Positions 8,657-17,796 of a stretch of 64,000 bases of DNA are shown here, piece by piece. The notes under the pieces were generated by a model. The model searched no databases. It was not told where the DNA came from and saw nothing but the letters and a program-made list of their open reading frames with translations. The translations under genes were made by a program, and so were the position numbers. The first letter of the stretch is position 1. Each line of letters starts with the position of its first letter. Origin of the DNA: Roseiarcus sp963772555 (GTDB taxonomy: Bacteria > Pseudomonadota > Alphaproteobacteria > Rhizobiales > Beijerinckiaceae); contig CAVYXQ010000009.1 of assembly GCA_963772555.1 (NCBI GenBank), forward strand, positions 62,001 to 126,000, read 5' to 3'.

Positions 8657-9394
8657 ATGAATGACGCAACCGCCCGCCCCAGGCTTCGCTACGAGGAGAT
8701 CGCCGAGCACATCGAGCTGATGGTCCTGTCGGGCGAAACGCCGACGGGAACGAGGCTGCCCTCCGAGCGTGATTTGATGGAACGCTTCGGGGTCGGCCGC
8801 TCGACCGTGCGAGAAGCACTGTTCGCGCTGAAGAAGCGCGGCCTGCTGGTCGTGGACGGAGGAACCCGGGCGCGGGTCACATCTCCCAACCCGCAGCTCG
8901 TGCTAGGCGAACTTGGTCCCGTCGTGCGCCACATGTTGGCTCAGCCGGATGGCGTTCGACACTTCCAGCATGCGCGCGCGCTTCTTGAGGTTGCCCTTGC
9001 TCGCGAAGCCGCGCTGCGAGGCTCGGAAGATGGGATCGCCGGGATATCGGCTGCGCTGGAGGCCAATCGGAAGGCAATCGACAATGCGGCGTTGTTCACC
9101 GAAACCGACTTGAATTTCCACCTCGCAATCGCTCGGGCATGTGACAATCCGCTATTCACCGGATTGCACAATGCGATGCTCGATTGGCTGGCCGATCAGC
9201 GCCGGGTCAGCCGCAGCGCAGGGGCTCAAGCCGGAACCGTCTACCTTGAGCACAAGCGGATCCACGACGCCATTGTCCGCCGCGATCCCGCCGAAGCGAT
9301 GTCCGCGATGGAAGTGCATCTCGCAAACGTCGTGCGTAACTACTGGCGAGCCCAGGCGCCTGCCTTCGCAATCGAAACCGACCAGAAGGCATGA
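8657..9394 (+). CDS. GntR-family transcriptional regulator, FadR subfamily
   Basis: 245 residues. The N-terminal winged helix-turn-helix is clear (LPSERDLMERFGVGRSTVREAL, about residues 35-56). The C-terminal helical FCD ligand domain has its metal-binding pattern: Asp in FTETDLNFHLAIARACDN and His in EHKRIHDAI and MEVHLANV. The ATG with MNDATARPRLRYEEIAEHIE is preferred because it places the HTH where the family has it. It probably senses the imported sugar acid or a breakdown product and controls the divergent operon and perhaps the importer directly downstream. Confidence 0.88.
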   Translation: MNDATARPRLRYEEIAEHIELMVLSGETPTGTRLPSERDLMERFGVGRSTVREALFALKKRGLLVVDGGTRARVTSPNPQLVLGELGPVVRHMLAQPDGVRHFQHARALLEVALAREAALRGSEDGIAGISAALEANRKAIDNAALFTETDLNFHLAIARACDNPLFTGLHNAMLDWLADQRRVSRSAGAQAGTVYLEHKRIHDAIVRRDPAEAMSAMEVHLANVVRNYWRAQAPAFAIETDQKA

Positions 9395-9446
9395 GCCGGG
9401 ATAAGCCGGCCCACCAAAGACCAAGTAAGTCGCAAGGAGGAAACCG

Positions 9447-10562
9447 ATGACACGCTTCGACATCAGTCTAATCGCTGGAGCGGCGATCACGCTCGGACTC
9501 TGCGGCGATGCCGCAACGGCGCCGACGCGCGCAGACCCGTTCATGGACGGGGTGAAGGCGGAAGTGGTCAAATTCGCCGGGCCGCAGTCCGATTGGCGCG
9601 GCCCGACCTCGGCGCCGAAGCCCGATCCAGGCAAGCTTATCGTTTACATGTCGACAGACGAACAAAACGACGCCTCGCGCGAGTGGGGTCAGGCGATTCA
9701 GGAGGCCGGCGCCAAGATCGGCTGGAAGGTGGTCATTGTCGACGGCCATGGCACCCCGGTCGGATGGCAACAGGGTCTCAACCAGGCGATCGCGCTGAAG
9801 GCGGACGGCATCGTGACCAACGCCGACGCGGCGAGCTTGAAGGGGATCATCAAGGACGCAAATGACAAAGGCATCGTCGTTGTCGGCATTCATGCGACCG
9901 CGTTCCCCGGTCCGCAACCTGACGTCGGCCTTTTCGTCAACATTCAGCAGGACCCGCGTGACATTGGCCGGGCCCAGGCGGACTGGATCATCGAAAACTC
10001 GAATGGCAAGGCTCGTGTCGTCGTCACGAGCCATTGCGAATATGCGATCGCCTGCGCCAAGGCGCATGCGACCGAGGCGCGCATCAAGGAATGCCCCGGG
10101 TGCAAGGTTTTGGAGTTCAACAGTTCGCCGATCTCCGAAGTCGCGCAACGCCAGCCGGCGCTCGTGACGGCTTGGGTGCAAAAGTACGGCACGCCGCTCT
10201 ACATCACCTCCGTGGCCGACTACACCGCCGACTACCAAATCCCAGCGCTTCGAGCGGGTGGCGTCGATCCTAAGGACGTGATCATCGTTTCAGCCGACGG
10301 CAACAAGTCTGCCTACGAGCGCATTCGCGCCGGTGGCCAGTATCAGCTCGTGACGGCATCCGAGCCGTACAAGATGCAAGGATATCAGGCGATCGACGAG
10401 CTCAACCGCGCCTTCCACAAAATGCCTCCAAGCGGCTTCGTGCAGACCCCTTACCTCGTCACTCCGGAGAATATCCACGCCGAAGGCGGCGATAAGAACA
10501 CATTTATCCCGAGCAATAACTACGAACAGCACTACCTCGCCTTGTGGGGCGTCAAGAGCTAG
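9447..10562 (+). CDS. CUT2-type sugar ABC transporter substrate-binding protein
   Basis: 371 residues with an N-terminal signal segment (SLIAGAAITLGLCGDAATA). The type-1 periplasmic binding fold is shown by KLIVYMSTDEQNDASREWGQAIQEAG, ALKADGIVTNADAASLKGII and GIVVVGIHATAFPG. A Cys pair region (SHCEYAIACAK) and another (KECPGCK) are unusual and may form disulfides. Preceded by a strong AGGAGG. Followed by its ATPase and permease genes, so it feeds importer B1. Substrate not identifiable. Confidence 0.83.
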   Translation: MTRFDISLIAGAAITLGLCGDAATAPTRADPFMDGVKAEVVKFAGPQSDWRGPTSAPKPDPGKLIVYMSTDEQNDASREWGQAIQEAGAKIGWKVVIVDGHGTPVGWQQGLNQAIALKADGIVTNADAASLKGIIKDANDKGIVVVGIHATAFPGPQPDVGLFVNIQQDPRDIGRAQADWIIENSNGKARVVVTSHCEYAIACAKAHATEARIKECPGCKVLEFNSSPISEVAQRQPALVTAWVQKYGTPLYITSVADYTADYQIPALRAGGVDPKDVIIVSADGNKSAYERIRAGGQYQLVTASEPYKMQGYQAIDELNRAFHKMPPSGFVQTPYLVTPENIHAEGGDKNTFIPSNNYEQHYLALWGVKS

Positions 10563-10651
10563 AGCTGACATCGTTCGACCGAGGGATCTCCAGCCATGCC
10601 GGCTTCGGGAGGATTGGATCGGTTAGCGGAGGACGTTCTTAGGCGAGCGGA

Positions 10652-12173
10652 TTGTCCTCCGTGAACAGTGAAAGCGTACTGCTTGAGGTCAAGCGGCTGA
10701 CGAAGCGCTTCGGCGGGAACGTCGCGCTTGACAAAGTCGATTTCGAGGTGCGCGCCGGCGAAGTGCACGCGCTTCTCGGCGAGAACGGAGCCGGCAAGTC
10801 CACGCTGATCAAGACTTCTCGCCGGCGTTCATCGGCCCGACGACGGGGAAGTTTGCTTGCACGGGCGCATCGTCGATCCTGTTGTCGACCGGCTTCCAAT
10901 CACCTTCATCCACCAGGATCTCGGGCTCGTCGACTCGATGTCGGTGGCGGAGAACGTCGCTGTAATTACGGGCTATCCGCGTTGGCGCGGATTGATTTCC
11001 TGGGCTGCTACGCGCGCCGCCGCGGCCAAGGCGATCCAACGAATGGGCGGCGGCGTCGACCCCATCGCCCGGGTCGGCGACCTTTCAGCCGCAGAGAAAT
11101 CCATTGTCGCAATCGCCCGCGCGATGGCGGTCAACTGCGACCTCCTCGTGCTCGACGAACCGAGCGCCGCGTTGCCGGAGGCTGATGTCGCGCGGCTGCT
11201 CGGCGTCCTGCGGAGGCTGAGGGAAGACGGTGTCGGAATCATTTACGTCACGCACCGACTCGACGAGGTGTTCAGGATCGCAGATCGGGTCACAGTCCTG
11301 CGCGATGGTCGCCGAGTGGCGACTGAACGCATCGTCGACACCGATCCGCGAGACTTGATTTACAAAATCGTCGGTCGGTCGCTCTCTAACCTGTTTCCTG
11401 CACCGCCTGCGCCTGGCGCGGACATCGTGCTCTCAGTGAAGGATCTTGTCGCGGCGGAAGTCGGACCGATCTCGTTCCAGCTCTCCGCCGGCGAAATTCT
11501 GGGGCTTGTGGGACTACGCGGCGCCGGTCACGCGACAGTCGGTCGCGCTGTTTTCGGCGACACGCCCATCTCGCGCGGAACTGTGTCGCTCTGTGGCGCC
11601 CCATTTCAGGTCAAGTCGCCGAGAAACGCCATGAGCCGGCGCGTTGGATTCATTTCGAGCAAGCGAGGAGAGGAGAGTCTCGCGCCCAACATGTCTGTGC
11701 GCGAGAATCTCTACATGAATCCCATTGCCACGGGCGCCGGAATCCTCAAGCCGATCCGCCCGTCCGCAGAGCGGGCGCGATGCCTGCGAGTTCTTCGGCG
11801 GTTCTCCGTGCGGGCCTCCGATCCCGAGCGACCGGTCGGCAACCTGTCGGGGGGCAATCAGCAAAAGGTCGTGGTCGCGCGATGGTTCGAGGCCGGCAGC
11901 CGCCTTTTGGTGCTGGAGGAGCCGACGTTTGGGGTCGATGTCGGCTCCAAGGCGGAAATCTATCAGATATTGCGCGAGGCGCTCGGGCGCGGTCTCGCGG
12001 TGCTGCTGATTTCGTCGGACTTCGAGGAGGTGGCGGGCATGTCCCACCGTGCGCTCGTCTTCGACCGCGGTAGGGTGACAGCCGAGCTGACGCATGACGA
12101 ACTGTCGATCGCGCGGCTCACCGCGCTTGCCGCGGGCGGAGACGAGAGCAAAATCCAAGCGAGGTTGGCATGA
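10652..12173 (+). pseudogene. CUT2 sugar ABC transporter ATP-binding protein, frameshifted in this sequence
   Basis: Two-domain sugar ATPase (RbsA type). The first frame runs to GENGAGKSTLIKT (Walker A) and is then out of register; the next frame resumes with LAGVHRPDDGEVCLHGRI and continues to the end. One extra T in GACTTC at 10813-10818 explains it. The rest is conserved: Walker B LLVLDEPSAALPEA, second-domain signature LSGGNQQK, second Walker B LLVLEEPTFGVD. Start is TTG 10652 or GTG 10661. The ATGA junction with the permease is intact and no other damage is seen, so the gene is probably functional and the shift a sequence error. Confidence 0.82.
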
Positions 12174-13186
12174 GTTTTCCGATTGCCGAATGGCGCAACG
12201 TCCGGGCGGGCGCGCTGCAAGTGTTCTCAGTGTGGAATCTAGCGATCCTCCTGGTTGTCCTGATCCTCGTGTTCTCGGTGCTCAAGGGCGACACCTTTCT
12301 CACCCCTTTCACGTTTCAATCGATGGCGAATAGTCGCTCGATCAACGCGCTTGTCGCATTGGCGGTGATGATCCCCATCGCCTCCAACAACTTTGATTTG
12401 TCCGTTGCGTCGATCCTCGGCATCTCCCAGGTGCTCGCCAATGGACTCCAAACGCAACAGGGCCTGCCATGGGGGACCGCTTGTTTGCTCTGCATCGTTA
12501 TCGGCGCGATCGTCGGATTGATTAACGGCCTCCTCGTTACCCGCGCCCGGATCAACTCCTTCATCGCGACGCTTGGTTCGGGGACGCTGCTCCTTGGCCT
12601 CAACCAGTGGTACACGGGCGGCCGACAAGTCGTGGGGCCGCTTCCGTCGCACTTTGTGGCGCTCGCAGGCAGAATCCCATACACCGGAATCCCGATCGCG
12701 GTCGTTTACGTGTTGGCGGTGGTGATCGTGCTTTGGGGCGTGTTCGACTATCTGCCGTTCGGCAGATGTCTTTACATCATCGGAGACAGCCCGCGTGCGG
12801 CAGAACTGAACGGCATATCTCCTCTTCTCTACGTGACGATTGCCTTCATTGCCTCAGGAATCCTTGCCGCCTTCGCCGGCGTCATCCTGCAGGCCCAACT
12901 GCAAGTAGGACAAAGCACTGTCGGGCAAGAGTTGATGCTCCCAGCCTTCACTGGGGCGCTTCTGGGCGCGACGGCGATCCGACCAGGTCGCCCCAACGTC
13001 TGGGGCACTCTCCTTGCCGTCGCTGTACTCGCCGTAGCCGTCGCCGGACTAACCCAACTCGGGGCGCCATTCTTCGTGGAAAATCTCTTCAACGGCGCGA
13101 TGCTCATTCTCGCCGTCGGTCTCGCGGGTCTCACGCAACGCAATCGCGATCGAAGAAATGCGGCCGCCGCGGCGCGACGAGGATAA
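12170..13186 (+). CDS. CUT2 sugar ABC transporter permease
   Basis: 338 residues, BPD_transp_2 family. NNFDLSVASILGISQVLANG is the conserved periplasmic-side loop and GRCLYIIGDSPRAAELNGIS the cytoplasmic coupling segment. The final glycine-rich landmark is changed (FTGALLGATAIRPGRPNVWGT instead of VVGGTSLFGGRG), a small departure from its paralogues here. Starts in an ATGA overlap with the ATPase gene. Only one permease is encoded in this cluster, so a homodimer is expected. Confidence 0.85.
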   Translation: MSFPIAEWRNVRAGALQVFSVWNLAILLVVLILVFSVLKGDTFLTPFTFQSMANSRSINALVALAVMIPIASNNFDLSVASILGISQVLANGLQTQQGLPWGTACLLCIVIGAIVGLINGLLVTRARINSFIATLGSGTLLLGLNQWYTGGRQVVGPLPSHFVALAGRIPYTGIPIAVVYVLAVVIVLWGVFDYLPFGRCLYIIGDSPRAAELNGISPLLYVTIAFIASGILAAFAGVILQAQLQVGQSTVGQELMLPAFTGALLGATAIRPGRPNVWGTLLAVAVLAVAVAGLTQLGAPFFVENLFNGAMLILAVGLAGLTQRNRDRRNAAAAARRG

Positions 13187-13917
13187 TGAGCACCGCCTTC
13201 GATTTGACCGAACGACGCATCTTGATAACCGGCGCCGCCGACGGCATCGGAGCGGCGACCGCGAAAGTCTGCGCGAAGCTCGGCGCCGAGCTGCTTCTTG
13301 TCGACATCCGCGAAGCTGACAATGTCGCCGCGCAAATCCGCGAAATGGGCGGGAAGGCCGCCGCCTTCGTCGCTGACGTCAGCACGCGCGCTGCGATCGA
13401 ACGTCTTGCCGGGGAGATCGGCGAAGTCGACGGCTTGGTTCTCAACGCAGCGGTCTGTCCTTGGGACGACAACTGGGACGAACCGAGCTGGGACGCGAAT
13501 TTTGACCGGGTAATGGCGGTCAACATTTACGGGCCCATTCAAGCCGCTCGCACGTTCCTGCCGGGAATGATCCGGCGGCGCTGGGGACGCATAGTGGTTG
13601 TCGGCTCGCTCGCGGGCCGGACGGGGGGACTGATCGCCGGGCCGCACTACGTGGCCTCGAAGGGCGGAATTCATGCCTTCGTAAAATGGCTGGCTCGTCG
13701 AGCGGGACCTCACAACGTCTTGGTCAACGGCGTTGCGCCGGCCTCGGTCGATACACCGATGATGCGCGACCGCCCGGTCGATCTTGCCCGTATTCCGCTC
13801 GGTCGAATGGCCTTCCCGGACGAAGTCGCCTGGCCGATCGCGTTCCTCTGCTCCGCCGCGGCCAGCTACGTATGCGGCGTAGTGCTCGACGTGAACGGCG
13901 GGGTCTATATGGGTTGA
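13186..13917 (+). CDS. short-chain dehydrogenase/reductase (SDR)
   Basis: 243 residues, classical SDR. Cofactor motif TGAADGIG (TGxxxGxG), NAA motif in LVLNAAVCPWDD, catalytic Ser in VVGSLAG and YxxxK in YVASK. The acidic residue after beta-2 (LLLVDIRE) suggests NAD rather than NADP. Its ATG shares one base with the permease stop (TAATG), so it is co-translated with importer B1 and probably oxidises a hydroxyl of the imported substrate. Confidence 0.85.
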   Translation: MSTAFDLTERRILITGAADGIGAATAKVCAKLGAELLLVDIREADNVAAQIREMGGKAAAFVADVSTRAAIERLAGEIGEVDGLVLNAAVCPWDDNWDEPSWDANFDRVMAVNIYGPIQAARTFLPGMIRRRWGRIVVVGSLAGRTGGLIAGPHYVASKGGIHAFVKWLARRAGPHNVLVNGVAPASVDTPMMRDRPVDLARIPLGRMAFPDEVAWPIAFLCSAAASYVCGVVLDVNGGVYMG

Positions 13918-13994
13918 AGCATGACGTGTATGCAGGAGGCAACGCGAACGCATCAGGCGCCGCGGATAGCCTATGTCAGGGAGAGGCAGGCTCA

Positions 13995-15128
13995 GTGGGT
14001 GCGCGCTTTCAGGGACTGACGTGGGACCACCCGCGCGGATTCAATGCGCTCGCCGCGGCGGCCGAACGGGTCGCGCCGCAAGGGCTTCTGAGCTGGCGCA
14101 AGCAGCCACTGGAAGGCTTCGAATCGCGTCCGATCGGCGATCTCGCCGCCCAGTTCGATCTGCTCGTTCTCGATCATCCCCACATCGGCGAGGCCGTGGC
14201 GCTCGGCTGCTTGCGGCCCCTAGACCAAGTATTCTCACCGGAAGAGTTCGCCACATGGAGCGCCAGGACGGTCGGGGCGGCCATGGCGAGCTATTTCTGG
14301 CAAGGATCACAATGGGCGCTTCCGCTCGACTTCGCTACGCAAGTGGCGGCGCGGCGCGCCGATCTCGCCCGTGAATTGCCGGACACCTGGGACGACGTCC
14401 TGCGACTGAGTGGGCACGCGTCGGTCGCGCTCTCGCTCGCGGGCCCTCATGCCGGAATTTGCTTTTTCTCGCTCGCACTGTCGCTCGGGCAAGAGCCAGG
14501 CGGCGACCACCTCATCGACGACGCGACTGGCGGAGCGGCGCTCGATGTCATGGCGCGGCTCCATGCGGGCGCGCCGCCAGGCAGCGAGAAGCTCAATCCC
14601 ATCGGCCTCTTAGAGACGATGGCGACGAGCGACGCGATCGCCTACGTGCCGCTCGTCTACGGCTACGTCAACTACGCCCTTCCGGCTGCTGACCGCCGGC
14701 CGGTCTCTTTCGGTGACGCCCCCCGGGGCCCCTGCGGTCGGCGCGGGAGCGTGCTTGGCGGCACCGGCATCGCGTTGACCACGCGGGCGACTCCGACGGC
14801 GGAACTGCTTGAGCATGTGCGCTGGCTGATGACCGACGAAGCGCAACTCGGCTTCATTCCAGAGCATGATGGCCAGCCCTCCGCGCGGCGAGCTTGGCGC
14901 GACAGCGCCATCAACCGGATATGGCGCGATTTTTATCGGAATACCCTCGCCACGGCCGAGCAGGCTTGGCTCAGGCCGAGGTATGAAGGCTATATCCGTT
15001 TCCAGACTGAGGCAGGCGCCTTGATCCGCGACGGGTTGGCCGAAAGGACGCCGAGCCGGATCACGCTGACGAGGCTTCGAGAGGCATGGCGTCGGTCACG
15101 TGGTAGCGCGCGTGGACCACTGACCTGA
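13995..15128 (+). CDS. solute-binding-protein-like, apparently cytoplasmic
   Basis: 377 residues. The fold looks like a family-1 extracellular solute-binding protein (QFDLLVLDHPHIGEAVALGCLRPLDQV, then WALPLDFATQVAARRADL and a late EHVRWLMTDEAQLGF stretch), but there is no signal peptide or lipobox: the protein begins MGARFQGLTWDHPRGFNAL. The GTG start is supported by AGGCAGG four bases upstream; earlier in-frame GTGs lack this. It precedes the CaiB-type CoA-transferase gene. I recall similar proteins beside CaiB genes in other rhizobia, but no assigned function. It may bind a metabolite or CoA ester in the cytosol. Confidence 0.6.
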   Translation: MGARFQGLTWDHPRGFNALAAAAERVAPQGLLSWRKQPLEGFESRPIGDLAAQFDLLVLDHPHIGEAVALGCLRPLDQVFSPEEFATWSARTVGAAMASYFWQGSQWALPLDFATQVAARRADLARELPDTWDDVLRLSGHASVALSLAGPHAGICFFSLALSLGQEPGGDHLIDDATGGAALDVMARLHAGAPPGSEKLNPIGLLETMATSDAIAYVPLVYGYVNYALPAADRRPVSFGDAPRGPCGRRGSVLGGTGIALTTRATPTAELLEHVRWLMTDEAQLGFIPEHDGQPSARRAWRDSAINRIWRDFYRNTLATAEQAWLRPRYEGYIRFQTEAGALIRDGLAERTPSRITLTRLREAWRRSRGSARGPLT

Positions 15129-15139
15129 CGAGGACCCCC

Positions 15140-16333
15140 ATGACCGCCAAAGCTCTCGGAGACGTCACCATTCTGGACTTCAGCCATCTGCTGCAGGGTC
15201 CGTTCGCGACGCAACTCCTTGCAGATATGGGCGCCGACGTCATCAAGGTCGAGCCTCCCGGACGGGGCGACCTGTTCCGAACGCTGACTTTCAACAATCG
15301 CTGGGTAGGCGGCAGCGAAAGCCCAAACTTCCTTGCATGGAACCGCAACAAACGCTCGCTCGCGCTAGACCTCAAAGCGCCAGCCGCCAAGACGATCGTC
15401 TACCGGATTGGCTCGCGGGCGGACGTCGTCGTGCAGAACTTCCGTCCCGGCGTGCTCGCCAAACTCGGCTTCGGCTACGAGGACTTCCGCAAGATTAATC
15501 CCCGCATCATCTATTGCTCCGGCTCCGGCTATGGCGAAAGCGGGCCCTATGTCAGCCGGCCGGGGCAGGACATGCTGATCCAGGGGCTGACCGGCGTCGC
15601 TGCAGCCACCGGCCGCGGCGACGGCCCGCCAGTGCCGGTTGGTGCGGGCTTTTCGGATCAGGTCGGGGCCATGAACATGGTCTATGGCATCCTGAGCGCA
15701 CTCTATTGGCGCGAGCGCTCAGGCCTAGGGCAGGAGATCAAGGTCGATCTGCTGTCGGGGATGCTGGCGCACCAGGGCCAGGAAATGCTGATGGCGATGA
15801 ACTTCCAGCAGGACTTCCAGCGGCCCTCGTCCGGCATCGGCCACCCCGGCATGGACGCGCCGTTCGGCGTCTACCCAACTACGGATGGATGGGTCACAAT
15901 CGCCATGAGCCCGTACAAGCGTCTCGTCAGTGTGCTCGGCGACAACTCGTTGCTGGCCTACGACCACCCAAAGGACCTCTTCGAGAAGCGAGACGAGATA
16001 TGGGAGAAACTGGCGCAACTCACTAAGACTTGGACCACCGCAGATCTAATGAAGGCCATGCTCGCGGTGGACATCTGGTGCGGAGAGGTTAAGACGCATC
16101 TCGAGGCGGAGGTCGATCCTCAGGTGCAGCACATGGGGATCATTTCGACCTACGAGCATCCGGTTGCGGGCCGCGTGAAGGTAGTTGCGCCGGCGGTAAA
16201 ACTGAGCGCTACGCCTGCGGAGATTCGCCGCCCCGCGCCAGTCATCGGGCAGCATTCGCGCGAGATCCTGGAGGAGTTCGGCTTTTGCGCCAATGAAGTG
16301 GAGGAGTTCATGGCTAGTGGCGCGACGGCCTAG
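15140..16333 (+). CDS. CaiB/BaiF-family (class III) CoA-transferase
   Basis: 397 residues. N-terminal LGDVTILDFSHLLQGPFATQLLADMGADVIKVEPPGRGD is the family hallmark, and the catalytic Asp is expected in GRPGQDMLIQGLTG. The C-terminal HPGMDAPFGVYPTTDGWVTIAM and GQHSREILEEFGF are also typical. Transfers CoA between carboxylic acids, activating an acid for beta-oxidation-like steps. Placed between the cytosolic binding-protein-like gene and the CUT1 importer, with an enoyl-CoA hydratase downstream, so it plausibly starts CoA-dependent breakdown of an imported acid. Confidence 0.88.
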   Translation: MTAKALGDVTILDFSHLLQGPFATQLLADMGADVIKVEPPGRGDLFRTLTFNNRWVGGSESPNFLAWNRNKRSLALDLKAPAAKTIVYRIGSRADVVVQNFRPGVLAKLGFGYEDFRKINPRIIYCSGSGYGESGPYVSRPGQDMLIQGLTGVAAATGRGDGPPVPVGAGFSDQVGAMNMVYGILSALYWRERSGLGQEIKVDLLSGMLAHQGQEMLMAMNFQQDFQRPSSGIGHPGMDAPFGVYPTTDGWVTIAMSPYKRLVSVLGDNSLLAYDHPKDLFEKRDEIWEKLAQLTKTWTTADLMKAMLAVDIWCGEVKTHLEAEVDPQVQHMGIISTYEHPVAGRVKVVAPAVKLSATPAEIRRPAPVIGQHSREILEEFGFCANEVEEFMASGATA

Positions 16334-16506
16334 CCGACCTACGCGATGAGCTTGCGGCCGGTCGTCACGCTGATCATAGTGGGCTCAACGAACTGCCCGT
16401 TGCAAAACTGCCAGAATTGGCGGGTGCATGAATTGAGAGGAGTGGCGCAACCGCATGCCACTTCCCGGGCCAACAGAACTGGAAGCACGAAAAGGGAGGA
16501 AGACCC

Positions 16507-17718
16507 ATGCGTAAAAAAATTCTCCTCGTCGCGGCGCTCGCCCTCATAACCCCTGGTTCGGCTTGGGCGGCTGACGTCACGTTGAAATTCTGGGACAATC
16601 AGCAGACTGAGTCGGGCCTGAGCCAATATCAGCAGGAGGCAGTGAAGAGTTTCGAAGCCGCAAATCCGGGAATACACATCGAGGTGACGACCGTCCCCTA
16701 TCCGGAATACCAGCAGCGGCTGCTGACGGCGGTACAGGGCGGCAACGCGCCTGACGTGTCGACCGTCGACCAGATCTGGGTCGCTGCCTTCGCCCAGGCC
16801 GGCGCGATCGAGCCGCTCGACGATCAGGCGAAGGCCGCCGGGATCACCCCGGATGCATTCTTCCCGGGCGCCTGGGCGTCAGCCAACTACGGCGGCCACC
16901 TCTGGGGCATCCCGTTCAACGTCGACGTCTGGAGCTTCAGCTATTACAACGCCGATTTGCTCAAGGCCGCCAACGTCGATCCGAAGAGCCTCGCGACCTT
17001 CGAGGGCCTCAAAGCGGCCGGCGCCAAGCTGACGGCCAACGGCAAGTTTGGCGTCGGCCTCTTCGCTCACAAGGGCGAGGACACGGTCGTGGTTCTCGAC
17101 AGCTTCATCTTCTCGAACGGCGGCAAGGTGCTGAACGACGACGGCTCTTGCGGCCTGACCAGCGACGCCTCGGTTGGCGCGCTGAAATATCTGCAGACGA
17201 TCGTGCCATACGCCCCGCAGGGCATCGACAACGCCGACTCGGGCGGGATGCGCGAGTTGTTCCTCAACGGGTCGCTTGCGGTGGAATTCTGGCCGGCGCT
17301 TGAGCAGCCGACGCTGCAGAAGTCGAAGCTCAACTGGGATTTCGTGAATGGCACTGCGCCAGAGGGCAAGAAGCCCATCGGCACATACGGCGGCTGGAAC
17401 CTCGTCGTTTACAAATCCTCGCCGAACAAGGAGGCGGCGTGGAAATTCATCCAATTCCTCACCCGGCCTGACGTCAACGGCAAGGTTGTCGACCTCGTCC
17501 CCGCTAATGTCAAAGCGGCCGAGGCCTTCCTCAGAGCCAACCGCAAGGGTCCGGACCGGATCCTCGAGCAGCTGAACAATGCTGCGCCGCGGCCGCTGTC
17601 GCCGCAGTATCTCCAGGTCTCGGATATTGAAGTCACGATGGCCCAGGATGTTTATGGCGGAATGGACGCCAAGCAGGCGGCGGAGAAGGCGTGCAAGGCC
17701 ATCGACACGCTGAAGTAA
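16507..17718 (+). CDS. CUT1-type ABC transporter substrate-binding protein (MalE-like)
   Basis: 403 residues with a classical signal peptide (KKILLVAALALITPGSAWAA, residues 3-22). Family-1 extracellular solute-binding fold: VTLKFWDNQQTESGLSQYQQEAV, NAPDVSTVDQIWVAAFAQAG, GIPFNVDVWSFSYYNADLL and the NKEAAWKFIQFLTRP helix. Good ribosome site (GGGAGGA). Followed after a strong stem-loop by two permease genes. Probably binds a sugar, polyol or sugar derivative. Confidence 0.88.
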   Translation: MRKKILLVAALALITPGSAWAADVTLKFWDNQQTESGLSQYQQEAVKSFEAANPGIHIEVTTVPYPEYQQRLLTAVQGGNAPDVSTVDQIWVAAFAQAGAIEPLDDQAKAAGITPDAFFPGAWASANYGGHLWGIPFNVDVWSFSYYNADLLKAANVDPKSLATFEGLKAAGAKLTANGKFGVGLFAHKGEDTVVVLDSFIFSNGGKVLNDDGSCGLTSDASVGALKYLQTIVPYAPQGIDNADSGGMRELFLNGSLAVEFWPALEQPTLQKSKLNWDFVNGTAPEGKKPIGTYGGWNLVVYKSSPNKEAAWKFIQFLTRPDVNGKVVDLVPANVKAAEAFLRANRKGPDRILEQLNNAAPRPLSPQYLQVSDIEVTMAQDVYGGMDAKQAAEKACKAIDTLK

Positions 17719-17730
17719 CAGGCGCGCCGT

Positions 17731-17769
17731 GAACCGAGCGCAGACCACCCGGCCAACAGCGCTCGGTTC
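17731..17769 (+). promoter_or_regulatory. intercistronic stem-loop between binding-protein and permease genes
   Basis: Perfect 11-bp inverted repeat GAACCGAGCGC / GCGCTCGGTTC with a 17-base loop, in the 78-base gap after the binding-protein stop. No T-tract follows, so an mRNA-stabilising or partially attenuating role is more likely than full termination; such structures commonly keep binding-protein mRNA in excess over permease mRNA. Confidence 0.6.
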
Positions 17770-17796
17770 GACTCGAACAGCGTTACCGCGGTTTCC

